Origin: Leucobacter coleopterorum
GTDB lineage: Bacteria; Actinomycetota; Actinomycetes; Actinomycetales; Microbacteriaceae
Direction of reading: 5' to 3'
Length of the DNA: 64,000 nt
Assembly: GCF_011382985.1 (NCBI RefSeq)
Contig: NZ_CP049933.1
Coordinates: forward strand, 1,116,001-1,180,000
Notes under the pieces: model-generated
Told to the model about the DNA's origin: nothing
Databases searched by the model: none
The model's input: only the letters and a program-made list of their open reading frames with translations
Translations under genes and position numbers: made by a program
Shown: positions 41,844 through 51,105 of the stretch, one piece after another
Layout of the letters: each line of letters opens with the position of its first letter
How positions within the stretch are numbered: position 1 is the first letter of the stretch

Positions 41844-42272
41844 CGTGAAAAACACCTAAGTTTCGCCCTGAAAGGAACAAGGGGCTCGGTCACTGTCCCG
41901 GACGGATTGCGCGTTGAACCGCACGAGCTCGCCACTGCCGAAAACCCCAAGACGCTCGGGTACGACGTAGTGTTTAATGGGATCAACAACGAGGTGCACG
42001 CCAAGAATCCCGACCTGACGGTAAACGGGGAGCTCTGGGAACTGAAGAGTCCGAGATGAACTTCGGAAAGAAGTACAATCCAAGATCAGTTCAAGAAAGC
42101 CCAAAGACAAGCGCGAATAGCGGTCATTGACGTGCAGCGATGTGGGCTGCCGGATGATCTTGCGTTACGGCAGATCAGACGTCGATTCCACGGGCAAAAG
42201 AGAATTGTCCGAATGTTTGTCTTCGATCATGAAGACCGGGTGACAGAGTTGAACCACGGTGATAATCTATAG
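41844..42272 (+). pseudogene. Remnant of a CdiA-C-type tRNA nuclease toxin domain
   Basis: One frame from 41844 to 42272, with no good start and an in-frame TGA at 42057-42059, encodes a recognisable PD-(D/E)xK domain. It has Asn-Pro-Asp-Leu-Thr-Val-Asn-Gly-Glu-Leu-Trp-Glu-Leu-Lys-Ser-Pro before the stop. After it come Thr-Ile-Gln-Asp-Gln-Phe-Lys-Lys-Ala, Val-Ile-Asp and Ile-Arg-Arg-Arg-Phe. This order matches the CdiA C-terminal contact-dependent-inhibition nuclease family, which is also found on phage head proteins. The N-terminal carrier part and any immunity gene are missing. Unlike the other broken genes here, the defect is a stop codon and not a homopolymer deletion, so it looks truly decayed. 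Confidence 0.65.
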
Positions 42273-42329
42273 AGAGAAGCGGCAGGCATCCCACTAGGCG
42301 AAAGCTCGGGTAGCCCGGCCGCTTCTCTC
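42272..42329. terminator. Bidirectional terminator-like hairpin after aguA
   Basis: GAGAGAAGCGG (42272-42282) and CCGCTTCTCTC (42319-42329) pair perfectly over 11 bases. The 36-base loop contains GGGTAGCCC. It lies just past the stop of the leftward agmatine deiminase gene and at the end of the nuclease remnant. Confidence 0.6.
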
Positions 42330-42341
42330 GTTCTCGCGGTG

Positions 42342-43364
42342 CTACGCCCTCGGTTGCTGCTGCGTGATGCAGTGGATGCCGCCGCCGCGCGCGAAGAGCG
42401 GACGCGCGTCGATGCCGATCACCTTGCGACCCGGGTACACCTCTCGCAGTGTTGCCAATGCTTGATCGTCGGCAGGATCATTAAACGAGCACGCGAGCAC
42501 GGCCCCGTTGATGACGACATGGTTGATGTAGCTGTAGTCGACCCAGCCCTCTTCGTCGCGAAGCGCTGTGGGTGCGGGAATGTCGATGATCTCGAAACCA
42601 GCGGAGCGGTCATCGCGGTAGCGCTCTGCGACCTCGCGGTTGGCCTGCGAGATCATGCGGTCGGGGTGGGAATCGGAATCCTGCCGGTGCATGAGTAGGT
42701 GATCGGGTGTGGCAAACGCCGCCAGAATGTCGGAGTGACCGCGGGTACCGAAGGTGTCGTGGTCTCGAGTGAGGCCGCGCGGAAGCCACATGGCGCTGGT
42801 GGTGCCAATCGTGCGGTTGAGTTCAGTCTCAACCTGCTCGGCCGTCCACCCAGGGTTGCGGCCCCGGTCGAGTTGCACGGTCTTGGTGAGGATCACATGC
42901 CCCGTGCCGTCGACCTGAATGCCGCCGCCTTCGTTGGTCATTTCGGAGTTGATGAGCGTGGCACCAGCTGCTTCGGCAACAATTCGACCGATGTGCTGAT
43001 CCTTGTCCCACTGCGCCCAGTCTTGCCCACCCCAGCCGTTAAACACGTAGTTGACGGCACCGAGTTCGCCGTTCTCTCCGAGAACGAAGCTGGGGCCGAT
43101 GTCGCGCATCCACGCGTCATTCAGAGGAGCCGATAGCGTGTCGATCTGGCTGGAAAGGTAGCGCGCCGCGATTGCCTCGTCGCCGGGATTGACCACGACG
43201 GTGACCGCTTCAAACTCGCTCGCCGCGTTGGCGACCGCGGCCCAGGTGGTGCGGGCCTCTTCGACCTCTGCCTCGGTGTCGCCGAGCGTGTAGCCGGTTG
43301 TTGGCCAAGCCAGCCAGAGTCGTTCTTGTTCGTGTCCTTCGATGGGCATGCGCCACGTGGTCAT
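42342..43364 (-). CDS. aguA: Agmatine deiminase
   Basis: A 340-residue guanidino-group-modifying enzyme (PAD-porph family) converting agmatine to N-carbamoylputrescine and ammonia. The C-terminal nucleophile is in Gly-Gly-Gly-Ile-His-Cys-Ile-Thr-Gln-Gln. Asp-Ala-Trp-Met-Arg-Asp and the His/Asp pair (Gly-His-Ser-Asp) are in place. No aguB follows. It is divergent from the amine permease cluster, so a polyamine-related role fits. Confidence 0.9.
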   Translation of the reverse strand: MTTWRMPIEGHEQERLWLAWPTTGYTLGDTEAEVEEARTTWAAVANAASEFEAVTVVVNPGDEAIAARYLSSQIDTLSAPLNDAWMRDIGPSFVLGENGELGAVNYVFNGWGGQDWAQWDKDQHIGRIVAEAAGATLINSEMTNEGGGIQVDGTGHVILTKTVQLDRGRNPGWTAEQVETELNRTIGTTSAMWLPRGLTRDHDTFGTRGHSDILAAFATPDHLLMHRQDSDSHPDRMISQANREVAERYRDDRSAGFEIIDIPAPTALRDEEGWVDYSYINHVVINGAVLACSFNDPADDQALATLREVYPGRKVIGIDARPLFARGGGIHCITQQQPRA

Positions 43365-43544
43365 CTTGAGATCTCCTGGGTGGGTAGGGAAGCGGGCGGG
43401 AGTAAGAGTGCACTCATTCTAGCCTTTACTGGCGGAGTGACCAATAAGAAGAGTCGCTCATCGCGCGGAATCTATTCATCTATAAATATATGAAATCAGC
43501 TCAATTGAAACGGTGAAAGGTGTATAGCTCAATCAAATATTGAT

Positions 43545-43565
43545 TTTTAAAACATCTAGATGTAG
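43545..43565 (+). promoter_or_regulatory. Cluster-specific AT-rich box upstream of the permease
   Basis: TTTTAAAACAT followed by CTAGATGTAG matches the box before the P450 gene (48296-48316) at 18 of 21 positions and lies at a similar distance from the start codon (89 versus 82 bases). It includes the perfect palindrome ACATCTAGATGT (43552-43563). It is a candidate activator or repressor site for the amine cluster. Confidence 0.55.
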
Positions 43566-43633
43566 GTTGTATCAGACCGCACTCGTGTGAGTGTGGCTTC
43601 TCTGGCCAACGTACAAGGGAGTACCTGACGACC

Positions 43634-45135
43634 ATGGATACCGCGAACCCAACAGTCGAACATCACGACGAGGATGCCGCGCACCTCGCCTCGCTCGGCT
43701 ATAGCTACGACACGACCTTTAAACGCGAGATGAGTTTCTGGGGCAACGTTTCTCTCGGCTTTACCTATCTTTCGCCCATTGCGGGTGTGTACTCGATGTT
43801 TGCGATTTCGCTTGGGCAAGCGGGGCCGCCGATGGCCTGGGCGCTGGTTATCGCGCTCGTCGGCCAGTTCTTTGTCGCCCTGATCTTCGGTGAAGTGGTA
43901 TCGAACTACCCTGTGGCCGGTGGGGTTTACCCGTGGTCGAGGCGCCTCTGGGGCCGCAAATGGGCTTGGATGAACGGTTGGATCTACGTTGTCGCCCTCA
44001 TCGGAACGATCGCTGCGGTGGCCTACGGCGCCGCGCCGTTTGTGGCCTCGGTGTTCGGAGCTGAGCTCGACGCCGGGGGCACGGTGCTGATTGCGCTCGG
44101 AACGCTGGTGATCGCCACGGTTCTGAACTTTATGGGAACGAAGGTTCTCGGCATGGCAGCAACTGTCGGGCTCATCGCGGAGCTTGTTGGGTCCGTGGTG
44201 ATCGGTGGCTACCTGTTGCTTTTTGGCCGTCAGCACGACTGGTCGATCCTGTTCGATAACCAGGGAATTGGCAACGATGCCCCCGGCGGTTATCTTGGCG
44301 CGTTCGCCGCGGCCGCGCTGATCGGCATGTTTGCCTACTACGGCTTCGAGGCGAATGGAGATGTTGCCGAGGAGATTAAGAACCCGAGCATGCGCGTTCC
44401 GAAGGCGATGCGTATGACACTCTACATCGGCGGATTTGCAGCGAACCTGCTGGTGTTCTCGCTCGTTCTTGCCGTGCCCGACTTTGGGGCGGTCGCGAGC
44501 GGCGAGGTGACTGACCCGATCGGTGTGCTGCTGCACAATGCGTTCGGGCCCATCTTTCCGCTTGTGATGCTCGTTATTGTTGTCGCCTTCCTGTCGTGCA
44601 TCACGAGCTTGCAGGCAGCCGCGAGTCGCCTGGTTTACTCCATGGCGCGCGATCATTTCTTGCCGGGGTCGCACATGCTTTCGCGCTTCAACGAGCGTCG
44701 CCACGTGCCTCACAACGCGCTGCTGGTGGCAGGCTTGTTCCCCGCGGCGGTAGTGGTGCTCTCGCTCTTCCTCGAAGACGCGCTCACTGCCATGGTCGGT
44801 TTTGGTACGGTCGGCATTTACGTCGGGTTCCAGATGGTGGTGCTGGCCGCGCTGCGCGCCCGCATCCTCGGCTGGAAGCCCGCCGGAAAGTTCCAGCTGG
44901 GGCTCTGGGCGTACCCGGTCAACATCGTCGCACTGATCTGGGGTCTCGCCGCCGTCATCAACATTATCTGGCCGCGCCCAACCGGCGGTGGCTGGGCTGA
45001 AGACTACCTGATGATCATGACAACCGTCGGGTCATCGCCTTTGGGTGGATCTACATGTTGGCCTCGAAGGCGTATGCTCGCGGCGATGCGCCTGCGGGTG
45101 ACGCGAGCGGTGCCATCAAGACGGTCGTGCGCTAG
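43634..45135 (+). CDS. APC-family amino acid/polyamine permease (one frameshift)
   Basis: A restored 500-residue transporter with about 12 membrane segments. The N-terminal Ser-Phe-Trp-Gly-Asn-Val-Ser-Leu-Gly-Phe and Gly-Gly-Val-Tyr-Pro-Trp-Ser motifs are typical of the amino acid/choline/GABA permease group. The frame breaks at GGG 45029-45031; one added G gives a normal last helix and a stop at 45133-45135. The hydrolase gene begins on the last base of this stop, so substrate uptake and hydrolysis are coupled. Likely cargo is an amine or polyamine. Confidence 0.85.
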
Positions 45136-45908
45136 TGCAGGCGGCTGACGCGGAGCGCCTCGAGGGGCCAGCGATTCCAATGGTGGTTTCGACGACCTTT
45201 CCCGGAATTGGGGCCGCCGCGCAGCGCATGCAAGACGAATTTACGCGCATCGCCTTCGAAGCGGTGCGCCTGGCGGGAGGGTGGCCGATCCTCGTAGATT
45301 CGGCCGCCCAGGTGCTCGCGAACGCAAGTGACGTGTTCGCAGGTGCCTCCGCCATTGTGTTTCTCGGCGGTGGCGACGTTGAGACGTCGCTTTACGGTTA
45401 CGATGGGCCTCCGCCCGAGAATGAGTACGGGGTCGACAAGCGGGCTGACGAGTACTGCATTGACCTGATCCGCGAGGCCGTGGATCGGGATCTTCCCACG
45501 CTCGCCATTTGCCGCGGCTCTCAACTGCTCAACGTCACCTTTGGTGGCACCCTGATTCCAGACATTGAGCAGTTTTCGCTGCATCGCGGCGGTGCGGGAT
45601 CACCGCTGTTTATCAACGAAGACGTGCACCTTGAGGGTGACTCCGAGATCGCCCGGATCCTTGGTCGCACCGAGGTGACCGTGCGCAATGGACACCACCA
45701 GGCAGTCGCTGAGGTAGCGCCCGAGCTCCGGGCGACCGCGTTTGCCCACGACGGCATCGTCGAGGGGACGCAACACCGCGAGGCAAGCTGGGTGATTGGT
45801 ATTCAGTGGCACCCGGAGGAGCCCGAAGCGAACGAGGCTGATCGCGCGCTCATCTTCGGGGCGCTGGTTGAGCGCGCTCGGCCTTTGGCTGCGTCGCTCA
45901 CGCGCTAA
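45135..45908 (+). CDS. Class I amidotransferase-like gamma-glutamyl hydrolase (peptidase C26, PuuD-like)
   Basis: A 257-residue hydrolase. The nucleophile is in Ala-Ile-Cys-Arg-Gly-Ser-Gln (about 127) and the His-Glu pair in Gln-Trp-His-Pro-Glu-Glu (about 222). The Cys-Arg-Gly elbow and overall layout match PuuD, which cleaves gamma-glutamyl-GABA. The GTG start overlaps the permease stop by one base. It is the first of three class I amidotransferase-fold genes in this cluster. Confidence 0.85.
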   Translation: MQAADAERLEGPAIPMVVSTTFPGIGAAAQRMQDEFTRIAFEAVRLAGGWPILVDSAAQVLANASDVFAGASAIVFLGGGDVETSLYGYDGPPPENEYGVDKRADEYCIDLIREAVDRDLPTLAICRGSQLLNVTFGGTLIPDIEQFSLHRGGAGSPLFINEDVHLEGDSEIARILGRTEVTVRNGHHQAVAEVAPELRATAFAHDGIVEGTQHREASWVIGIQWHPEEPEANEADRALIFGALVERARPLAASLTR

Positions 45909-45968
45909 GACAACAGCTCAGCGCCCGGGCGCAATTGACGCTGGTCGGGGCCCGCTAGCCTGTCATGC

Positions 45969-46319
45969 ATGACCGAAGAAGTTCGCGCAGCAGTTCAGAA
46001 GTATGTTGACGGGTGCGTTGCCGCCGACCCGCAGGTGGTTCGCGACGCGTTCGACGAACACGCCACAATGTGGGGGTATCTCGGCGACGAGTACGTGAGC
46101 ATGAACGGCTACGAGTTTGCCGCCAACGTGGTGGGAACGGCTGAACCGGCAGGTGAGACCTATGCCGCAAGGATTCACGGCATTGAAATCACAGGTGACG
46201 TTGCGAGCGCGATCCTCGACGAGGAACAGTTTTTGGGCGCGAACTTTCGCAACCACTTCGGGCTGGTGAGGCGCGACGGGGTCTGGCGGATCGTGAGCAA
46301 GGTGTTCACGACCGTTTAG
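45969..46319 (+). CDS. NTF2/SnoaL-like small protein (lumazine-binding-type)
   Basis: A 116-residue cystatin-like-fold protein resembling the putative lumazine-binding/NTF2 family: an N-terminal helix pair, Ala-Thr-Met-Trp-Gly-Tyr and a C-terminal Trp-Arg-Ile-Val-Ser-Lys-Val-Phe strand. No ribosome site precedes the ATG, so a leaderless start is possible. Its role is unknown; it lies at the convergent end of the flavodoxin operon. Confidence 0.75.
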   Translation: MTEEVRAAVQKYVDGCVAADPQVVRDAFDEHATMWGYLGDEYVSMNGYEFAANVVGTAEPAGETYAARIHGIEITGDVASAILDEEQFLGANFRNHFGLVRRDGVWRIVSKVFTTV

Positions 46320-46360
46320 TGGGTCCGCCGCTGCGGGACAGACCCCGCACGCCACAACGC

Positions 46361-46825
46361 CTAAGCTGCAGCCGACTCGCTCACGGCCTCCAGCACACCA
46401 GGCAACCACTCGAGGGCGACGTCGCTGCCGAGATCCCATGAAGAAGCATCGTGGCGGCCGTACTCGCCGACGCGAACCGCACCTTGCGCGGCGAAGCGGC
46501 GGTCGATGTGTTCGCTGCCCTGGCTATAGGTTGCTTCGTAGAAGGTGTCGCCCAGGCCAAACATGGCGTACTGGATACCGGTGAGGTCAGGCAGCGCGGC
46601 GTCAAACGCTTCCGCAAACGGAATTGCAGAGTTGGGCAGGTCGCCATCACCGTGGGTTGAACACACAACCAAGTAGAACCGCTCCGGTGTGAGATCTGCG
46701 GGGTCAACGTCTTGCAAATCGTGCACCTCAACGTCGAGCTCGGTCTCGCGGAGCTTTGCGCCGAGGTCTTCGGCGATCAGCTCGGAGTTGCCGGATTCGG
46801 TTCCGTACAGCACTGTGAACTTCAC
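46361..46825 (-). CDS. Flavodoxin
   Basis: A 154-residue FMN electron carrier with the phosphate loop Gly-Thr-Glu-Ser-Gly-Asn-Ser near residue 8, and later loops Ser-Thr-His-Gly-Asp-Gly and Phe-Gly-Leu-Gly-Asp around the isoalloxazine ring. The GTG at 46825 follows GAGGAAG and gives the standard N terminus. It is 44 bases downstream of the flavoprotein reductase and divergent from the P450, so it is the probable immediate electron donor to the P450. A flavodoxin in place of a ferredoxin is uncommon for bacterial P450s. Confidence 0.9.
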   Translation of the reverse strand: MKFTVLYGTESGNSELIAEDLGAKLRETELDVEVHDLQDVDPADLTPERFYLVVCSTHGDGDLPNSAIPFAEAFDAALPDLTGIQYAMFGLGDTFYEATYSQGSEHIDRRFAAQGAVRVGEYGRHDASSWDLGSDVALEWLPGVLEAVSESAAA

Positions 46826-46869
46826 TTGGGTCTTCCTCTCGTCAGAACGCATGTTGAATCGGTCACGGG

Positions 46870-48162
46870 TTATGACTGGCCGCGCGCGATCGCAACCATG
46901 CGGTCGTGGTCTGAAATCTTTTGTCGCACGCGGTTTGCCGGGGCAAACTCGCGCTCGTGAGCCTCGAGTGTGAGCCACTGCTCGTAGCTGACGGCACGTT
47001 CTTGCAAATCGGTGGGCAGACCCTCAAAGCCGAGCGTAGACGCTGAAACCGAGAGTTTGCCCAAGGTGATGTCTGCCGTGATCTCTTCCGCGACCGACTT
47101 GGCGCAGGCGCGGTTCTCGGGGATCGCACCGCGTGGCCCGCGCTTGGCCCAGCCCGTGCGATAGAGGCCTGGCTTGATGCGCCCAATCTCGGCGCTGGCG
47201 GCGGCGGGCGTGATGAGTTCAGCGAGTGCCCCGGTGGGTGCAAAGCCGATCGCGGTGAGGATTGCGGAGGCTGGCATCAGCGCGACAGTTGCGCCCGAGG
47301 AAAATTCGATGCCCTCCACCCGGGTGTTGCCAACAACCCGAAGTGGGGAGAAGCCGAAACACAGTGTGACCTCGGGGCCCTCGAACGCGGGGCGATCCTC
47401 GGTGAGTAGTTGCTCAATCGCGGCGATACGTGCGGTATCTGTGCGGTCAAGTTCTTGACCCGGGGCTGACTCTGCGACCGGCACCGAGGTGTCGTGCAAC
47501 CGGTACCGGGCGCGCGGGAGAGCGGCGAGCTCCCGAAGCATCTGCGGGTCACCCTTGGAGAGTGCCGCGGCGGAGCGGCTCACCAGTGTGATCCGCTTCG
47601 CGGGGGCGGCGGCGTACTGCTCGAGCAGTGGCTCTGCAATGTCGCTTGCGTCGTGGTGCTCGCGATCCTTCACGAGAAAACGGAGAAGATCGAGTGCTAC
47701 ATTCCCAGCGCCCACAATCACCACGTCATCGCCGAGTTCAGGAAGCGTTTCGTGCTCGTCTGGGTGTGCATTAAGAGCGCGGGTCAGGGTGCCCGCGCCA
47801 ATGATTCCTGGCAGATTGTCTCCGGGGATCCCGAGTGCGTGATCGCCGCTGAGCCCGGTCGCGACCACCACGGCGTTGAAGTGCTCGCGCAGGTCTTCGA
47901 GGTTGACGTCGCGCCCGAGTTCAACGTTTCCGGCGAAGCGCACGTTGGGGGTTTGGAAGAGCCGTTCGAACTGGCGAGTGATCGCCTTAGTGTGCTGGTG
48001 ATCCGCGGCTACCCCGTAGCGAATGAGGCCGTAGGGGGATGCGAGTCTGTCGAAGATCACAATCTGCGCGTCGGGCAGGCTGCGCAGCAGCGACTGCGCG
48101 AGATAGCAGCCTGAGGGGCCGCTGCCGACGATGGCGATGTGGGGGGAGGGTGCGCCCGTCAT
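46870..48162 (-). CDS. Adrenodoxin-reductase-type ferredoxin/flavodoxin-NADP+ reductase
   Basis: A 430-residue FprA-like flavoprotein with the FAD motif Val-Gly-Ser-Gly-Pro-Ser-Gly near residue 12, Arg-Tyr-Gly-Val-Ala-Ala-Asp-His near 50, and the NADPH motif Val-Gly-Ala-Gly-Asn-Val-Ala-Leu-Asp near 153. It would move electrons from NADPH to the flavodoxin encoded next to it. It is divergent from the P450 gene across a 215-base AT-rich control region. Confidence 0.9.
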   Translation of the reverse strand: MTGAPSPHIAIVGSGPSGCYLAQSLLRSLPDAQIVIFDRLASPYGLIRYGVAADHQHTKAITRQFERLFQTPNVRFAGNVELGRDVNLEDLREHFNAVVVATGLSGDHALGIPGDNLPGIIGAGTLTRALNAHPDEHETLPELGDDVVIVGAGNVALDLLRFLVKDREHHDASDIAEPLLEQYAAAPAKRITLVSRSAAALSKGDPQMLRELAALPRARYRLHDTSVPVAESAPGQELDRTDTARIAAIEQLLTEDRPAFEGPEVTLCFGFSPLRVVGNTRVEGIEFSSGATVALMPASAILTAIGFAPTGALAELITPAAASAEIGRIKPGLYRTGWAKRGPRGAIPENRACAKSVAEEITADITLGKLSVSASTLGFEGLPTDLQERAVSYEQWLTLEAHEREFAPANRVRQKISDHDRMVAIARGQS

Positions 48163-48237
48163 CGTGGCTCCTTTGTGTCAGGTGGGGTGCGTGTTCGCAT
48201 CCCACTAGCGTAATTGTAACTATAAACATTTGCTTTG

Positions 48238-48316
48238 TGAATGTTTTATTTCTAGCTTTATCTGAATGTATCCAGAATGCTTATCTGTACTTGCGTTTTA
48301 AAACATTCAGATATAG
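48238..48316. promoter_or_regulatory. Divergent control region with inverted TAAAACATTCA boxes
   Basis: TAAAACATTCA occurs on the plus strand at 48299-48309 and, identically, on the minus strand at 48248-48238. Each box points toward its own gene: about 70 bases from the P450 start and about 77 bases from the reductase start. The plus-strand copy extends to the 21-base similarity with the permease box. This indicates one regulator for all three transcripts. Confidence 0.6.
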
Positions 48317-48377
48317 CTTATTTAAGGAATTGTTTCGTCAGTGATGACGAAGCAGGAAATTCGACAAAGGAGTACGG

Positions 48378-49607
48378 ATGACCAACAGCGTCGAACTTGC
48401 AGATGTTGCCTACCTCGACATCGCTTCGCCTGACTTTGCGATGAGCTCGGAGGCGGTGCGAGACGCACGAGAACGCAACTGGTACGCCAAGACCAACTAC
48501 GGCATCGGCGTGCTGCGCTACCGCGAAGTGACCGAGTTGCTGAAGCACCCGAGCCTGAACCAGGGCAGCGCCAAATGGCCGGATCACCACGGCGTGCACA
48601 GCGGAGTCTTCTACGAGTGGTGGGCCAAGAACCTGCTCGTGCTTGAGGGCGAAGAGCACCACCGCATTCGCCGGCTACTGAACCCCGCATTTTCACCTAC
48701 GGCCGCTCGTCGCCTGGAACCCGAGTTCGCGGTGATTGCCAACGAACTCATCGACAACATCAAGGCGAAGATCGCGCGCGGGGAAGCCGTTGAGTTTGTC
48801 GCCGACTTCTCAGAACCTTTCGCAACGCGCGCACTCTGCACAATGATGGGCCTGTCGCACGAGCACTGGCCGTTCATCGCTGACCGCGCCAACACCGTGG
48901 GCTACGCCCTGAGTGTCGAAATCAAAGAAGACATCGAGAAAATCGATGTTGCGGTGCAAGAGCTGTATGACTTTGTTGATCAGCTGATTCAGGATCGCAG
49001 GGCGAACCCGGGTCAGGATGTGGTCTCTCGCCTGGTGCAGTTCAGTGAAGCCGACGACAAGCTGACCGATTCAGAGCTGCGAAATGCGCTCGTGCTGATG
49101 CTCTTTGGTGGCATGGACACCACCCGCAATCAGATCGGCCTCGTGCTGCAGACCTTCATGCGTAACCCGGAGCAGTGGGAACTGCTCGCACAGAACCCCG
49201 AAGAACTGGGTAAACCCGCGCTCGAAGAAGCGCTCCGCGTGAACCCGACAACCCGCTGGGTGACCCGCGAAGCGAATGAAGACTTCGAGTTTGAGGGGCT
49301 GGAGATTAATCAGGGTACAACCGTGCACCTGTTCACTATGGCGAGTGGTACTGATCCCGAAGCCTACCCAGACCCTGAAATCGATATTCAGGCGAAGGAT
49401 CGCAAGCTTCACCACACCTTCGGAGGTGGCGTGCACCACTGCCTCGGGCACTACATCGCTCGCTCAGACATGGGAGTCGCACTGCCGCTGCTCGCCCAGA
49501 ACTTTACTGACATCAGCTGCCCCGGTGGTGACGAGTGGCTGCCGGACTCTGGCAACCACGGTCCTGTCCGCCTACCCATCACCCTTTCAGTACGCAAAGG
49601 AGCGTAA
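48378..49607 (+). CDS. Cytochrome P450
   Basis: A 409-residue soluble bacterial P450. The I-helix oxygen-activation motif is Gly-Gly-Met-Asp-Thr-Thr (about 245), the ExxR motif is Glu-Glu-Ala-Leu-Arg (about 285), and the haem-thiolate ligand is Cys355 in Phe-Gly-Gly-Gly-Val-His-His-Cys-Leu-Gly. The ATG follows AAAGGAG. It starts an operon with a glutamine-synthetase-like ligase two bases later. The context suggests oxidation or N-dealkylation of an amine or its gamma-glutamyl amide. I cannot assign a CYP family by eye; CYP151 (cyclic secondary amines) is worth comparing. Confidence 0.92.
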   Translation: MTNSVELADVAYLDIASPDFAMSSEAVRDARERNWYAKTNYGIGVLRYREVTELLKHPSLNQGSAKWPDHHGVHSGVFYEWWAKNLLVLEGEEHHRIRRLLNPAFSPTAARRLEPEFAVIANELIDNIKAKIARGEAVEFVADFSEPFATRALCTMMGLSHEHWPFIADRANTVGYALSVEIKEDIEKIDVAVQELYDFVDQLIQDRRANPGQDVVSRLVQFSEADDKLTDSELRNALVLMLFGGMDTTRNQIGLVLQTFMRNPEQWELLAQNPEELGKPALEEALRVNPTTRWVTREANEDFEFEGLEINQGTTVHLFTMASGTDPEAYPDPEIDIQAKDRKLHHTFGGGVHHCLGHYIARSDMGVALPLLAQNFTDISCPGGDEWLPDSGNHGPVRLPITLSVRKGA

Positions 49608-49609
49608 CG

Positions 49610-51105
49610 ATGCTGCAAACGATCGATCCACAAACGGACCCCAAGCCTTCCAGTGAAGAAAAGGCTCAGATATCAGATCTGAGCACTGGTGGGAGATTTG
49701 GTGCCGCGCTTCGCGAGATTCTCGCTGACACCACGGCCTTCTCGCGCCACCAGGAGACGAACATGCGCCCCGAAACGGTCGAGGCGCTCGGTAGTAAGAT
49801 TCACAAGAGCGGCGTGAAATACATCTACTACATGCTCCCCACGGTCGGCAGCCGCACCGTCGCGAAAGTTGTGCCGGCGGAGCTCTACAAGCGCATGCTC
49901 AAAAAAGGTATCGCGTTTCACCGCACGGCTCTGACCGACCTGCAGACCAGTCGCGAGGGCGAGCTGATTGGTGGCGGTGTTGACGCGCACGAGTTCTGGG
50001 GGCTGCCTGATCCCGAGACCTTCCAGGTGTTGCCCTGGGACACCGAGGTCGGCAGGATCTTCTGCACTGCCTACGATCCGCCCCACCTCGGTGAGGGCGG
50101 TGGCCGTCTCATTCCGCTCGACACCCGAGCCCTCTTTAAGGCGGCGCACCGCGGCTTCACTGAGCGCACCGGACTCGAACTGCGCAGCGGGCTTGAGCCC
50201 GAGATGACCTGGGTAGGCCCGGGCATCGAAGTGGTATCGAAAGAGGATCAGAGCCCGGCGTATCAGGTGGAGAACCTTGAAAAGATGCGCCCCGTCTACA
50301 AGAAGATTATTGGCTACGGTCAAGCGCTCGACTTCACCATGATTCAGGGTGATTACGAGGACGACGGTCAGATCGAACTGAACTGGGACTATGATCGTGC
50401 TGAACTGACGGCTGAGCGCATGACCACCTACCGTCAGATCTGTAAGCAGGTCGCGCGCGAGCTTGGGCTGCAAGCGAGCTTCATGGCGAAGCCCTACAAC
50501 GGCAAGATGGGTAACGGCTGCCACCACAACCTCAGCCTGTGGCGGGTAGCGGATGGTCTCGAAGCTGAAAACGTGATCGAAGATGGCCGGGTCGAGTTGC
50601 ACGCGACCGACACTGCCCGTCACGCGATCGGCGGTATGCTGCTGCATACCCCGGGGTCAATGCTCGTGATGGGGTCGACGGTCAACTCGTACAAGCGCTA
50701 CTGGGACGCGGGCCAGTTCGCACCCTCGGGGCCGACTGGGGTCTTGATACACGCGGTGTCGCGATCCGCATCTCCGCCAACGGGCGCATGGAGTATCGTC
50801 TGCCGGACGCGAGTGTGAACCCCTATCTCTCACATCTCTATTTGCTCGCCGCGATTGAGCATGGACTCGAGGCGCAGCTCGACCCTGGTGACCCGGGTGA
50901 GCCGAGCGCCGCCCTCGACGGAGTCGTTGTGCCGAACACCCTGGGAAGCGCGATCGAGGCATTCGAAGCCGACGAGTATCTGATGGGTGCGATCCCCGAA
51001 GAGCTCACCCGCATCTTCTTGCAGCTAAAGCGAGATGAGTGGGCGCGCTACTGCGGCCAGATTTCACAGTGGGAGTTCGATCAGTACTGGGAGGCAATTC
51101 CGTGA
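49610..51105 (+). CDS. Glutamine-synthetase-like gamma-glutamylamine ligase (one frameshift)
   Basis: A restored 498-residue type I GS-fold enzyme of the PuuA/IpuC group. The metal-site motif Gly-Leu-Glu-Pro-Glu-Met (Glu residues), Asn-Gly-Cys-His-His-Asn and the C-terminal Arg-Met-Glu-Tyr-Arg-Leu-Pro-Asp-Ala are visible; regulatory adenylylation features are not. It would join glutamate to an amine using ATP. The frame breaks at GGGG 50728-50731 and one added G restores it (Ser-Gly-Ala-Asp-Trp-Gly). AAAGGAG precedes the ATG. The next gene starts inside its stop (GTGA). Confidence 0.87.

Noticed and set aside
42272..42329. The hairpin near aguA as a guanidine-type riboswitch
   Set aside because: It lies at the 3' end of the gene, lacks the conserved guanidine aptamer motifs, and fits a terminator position.
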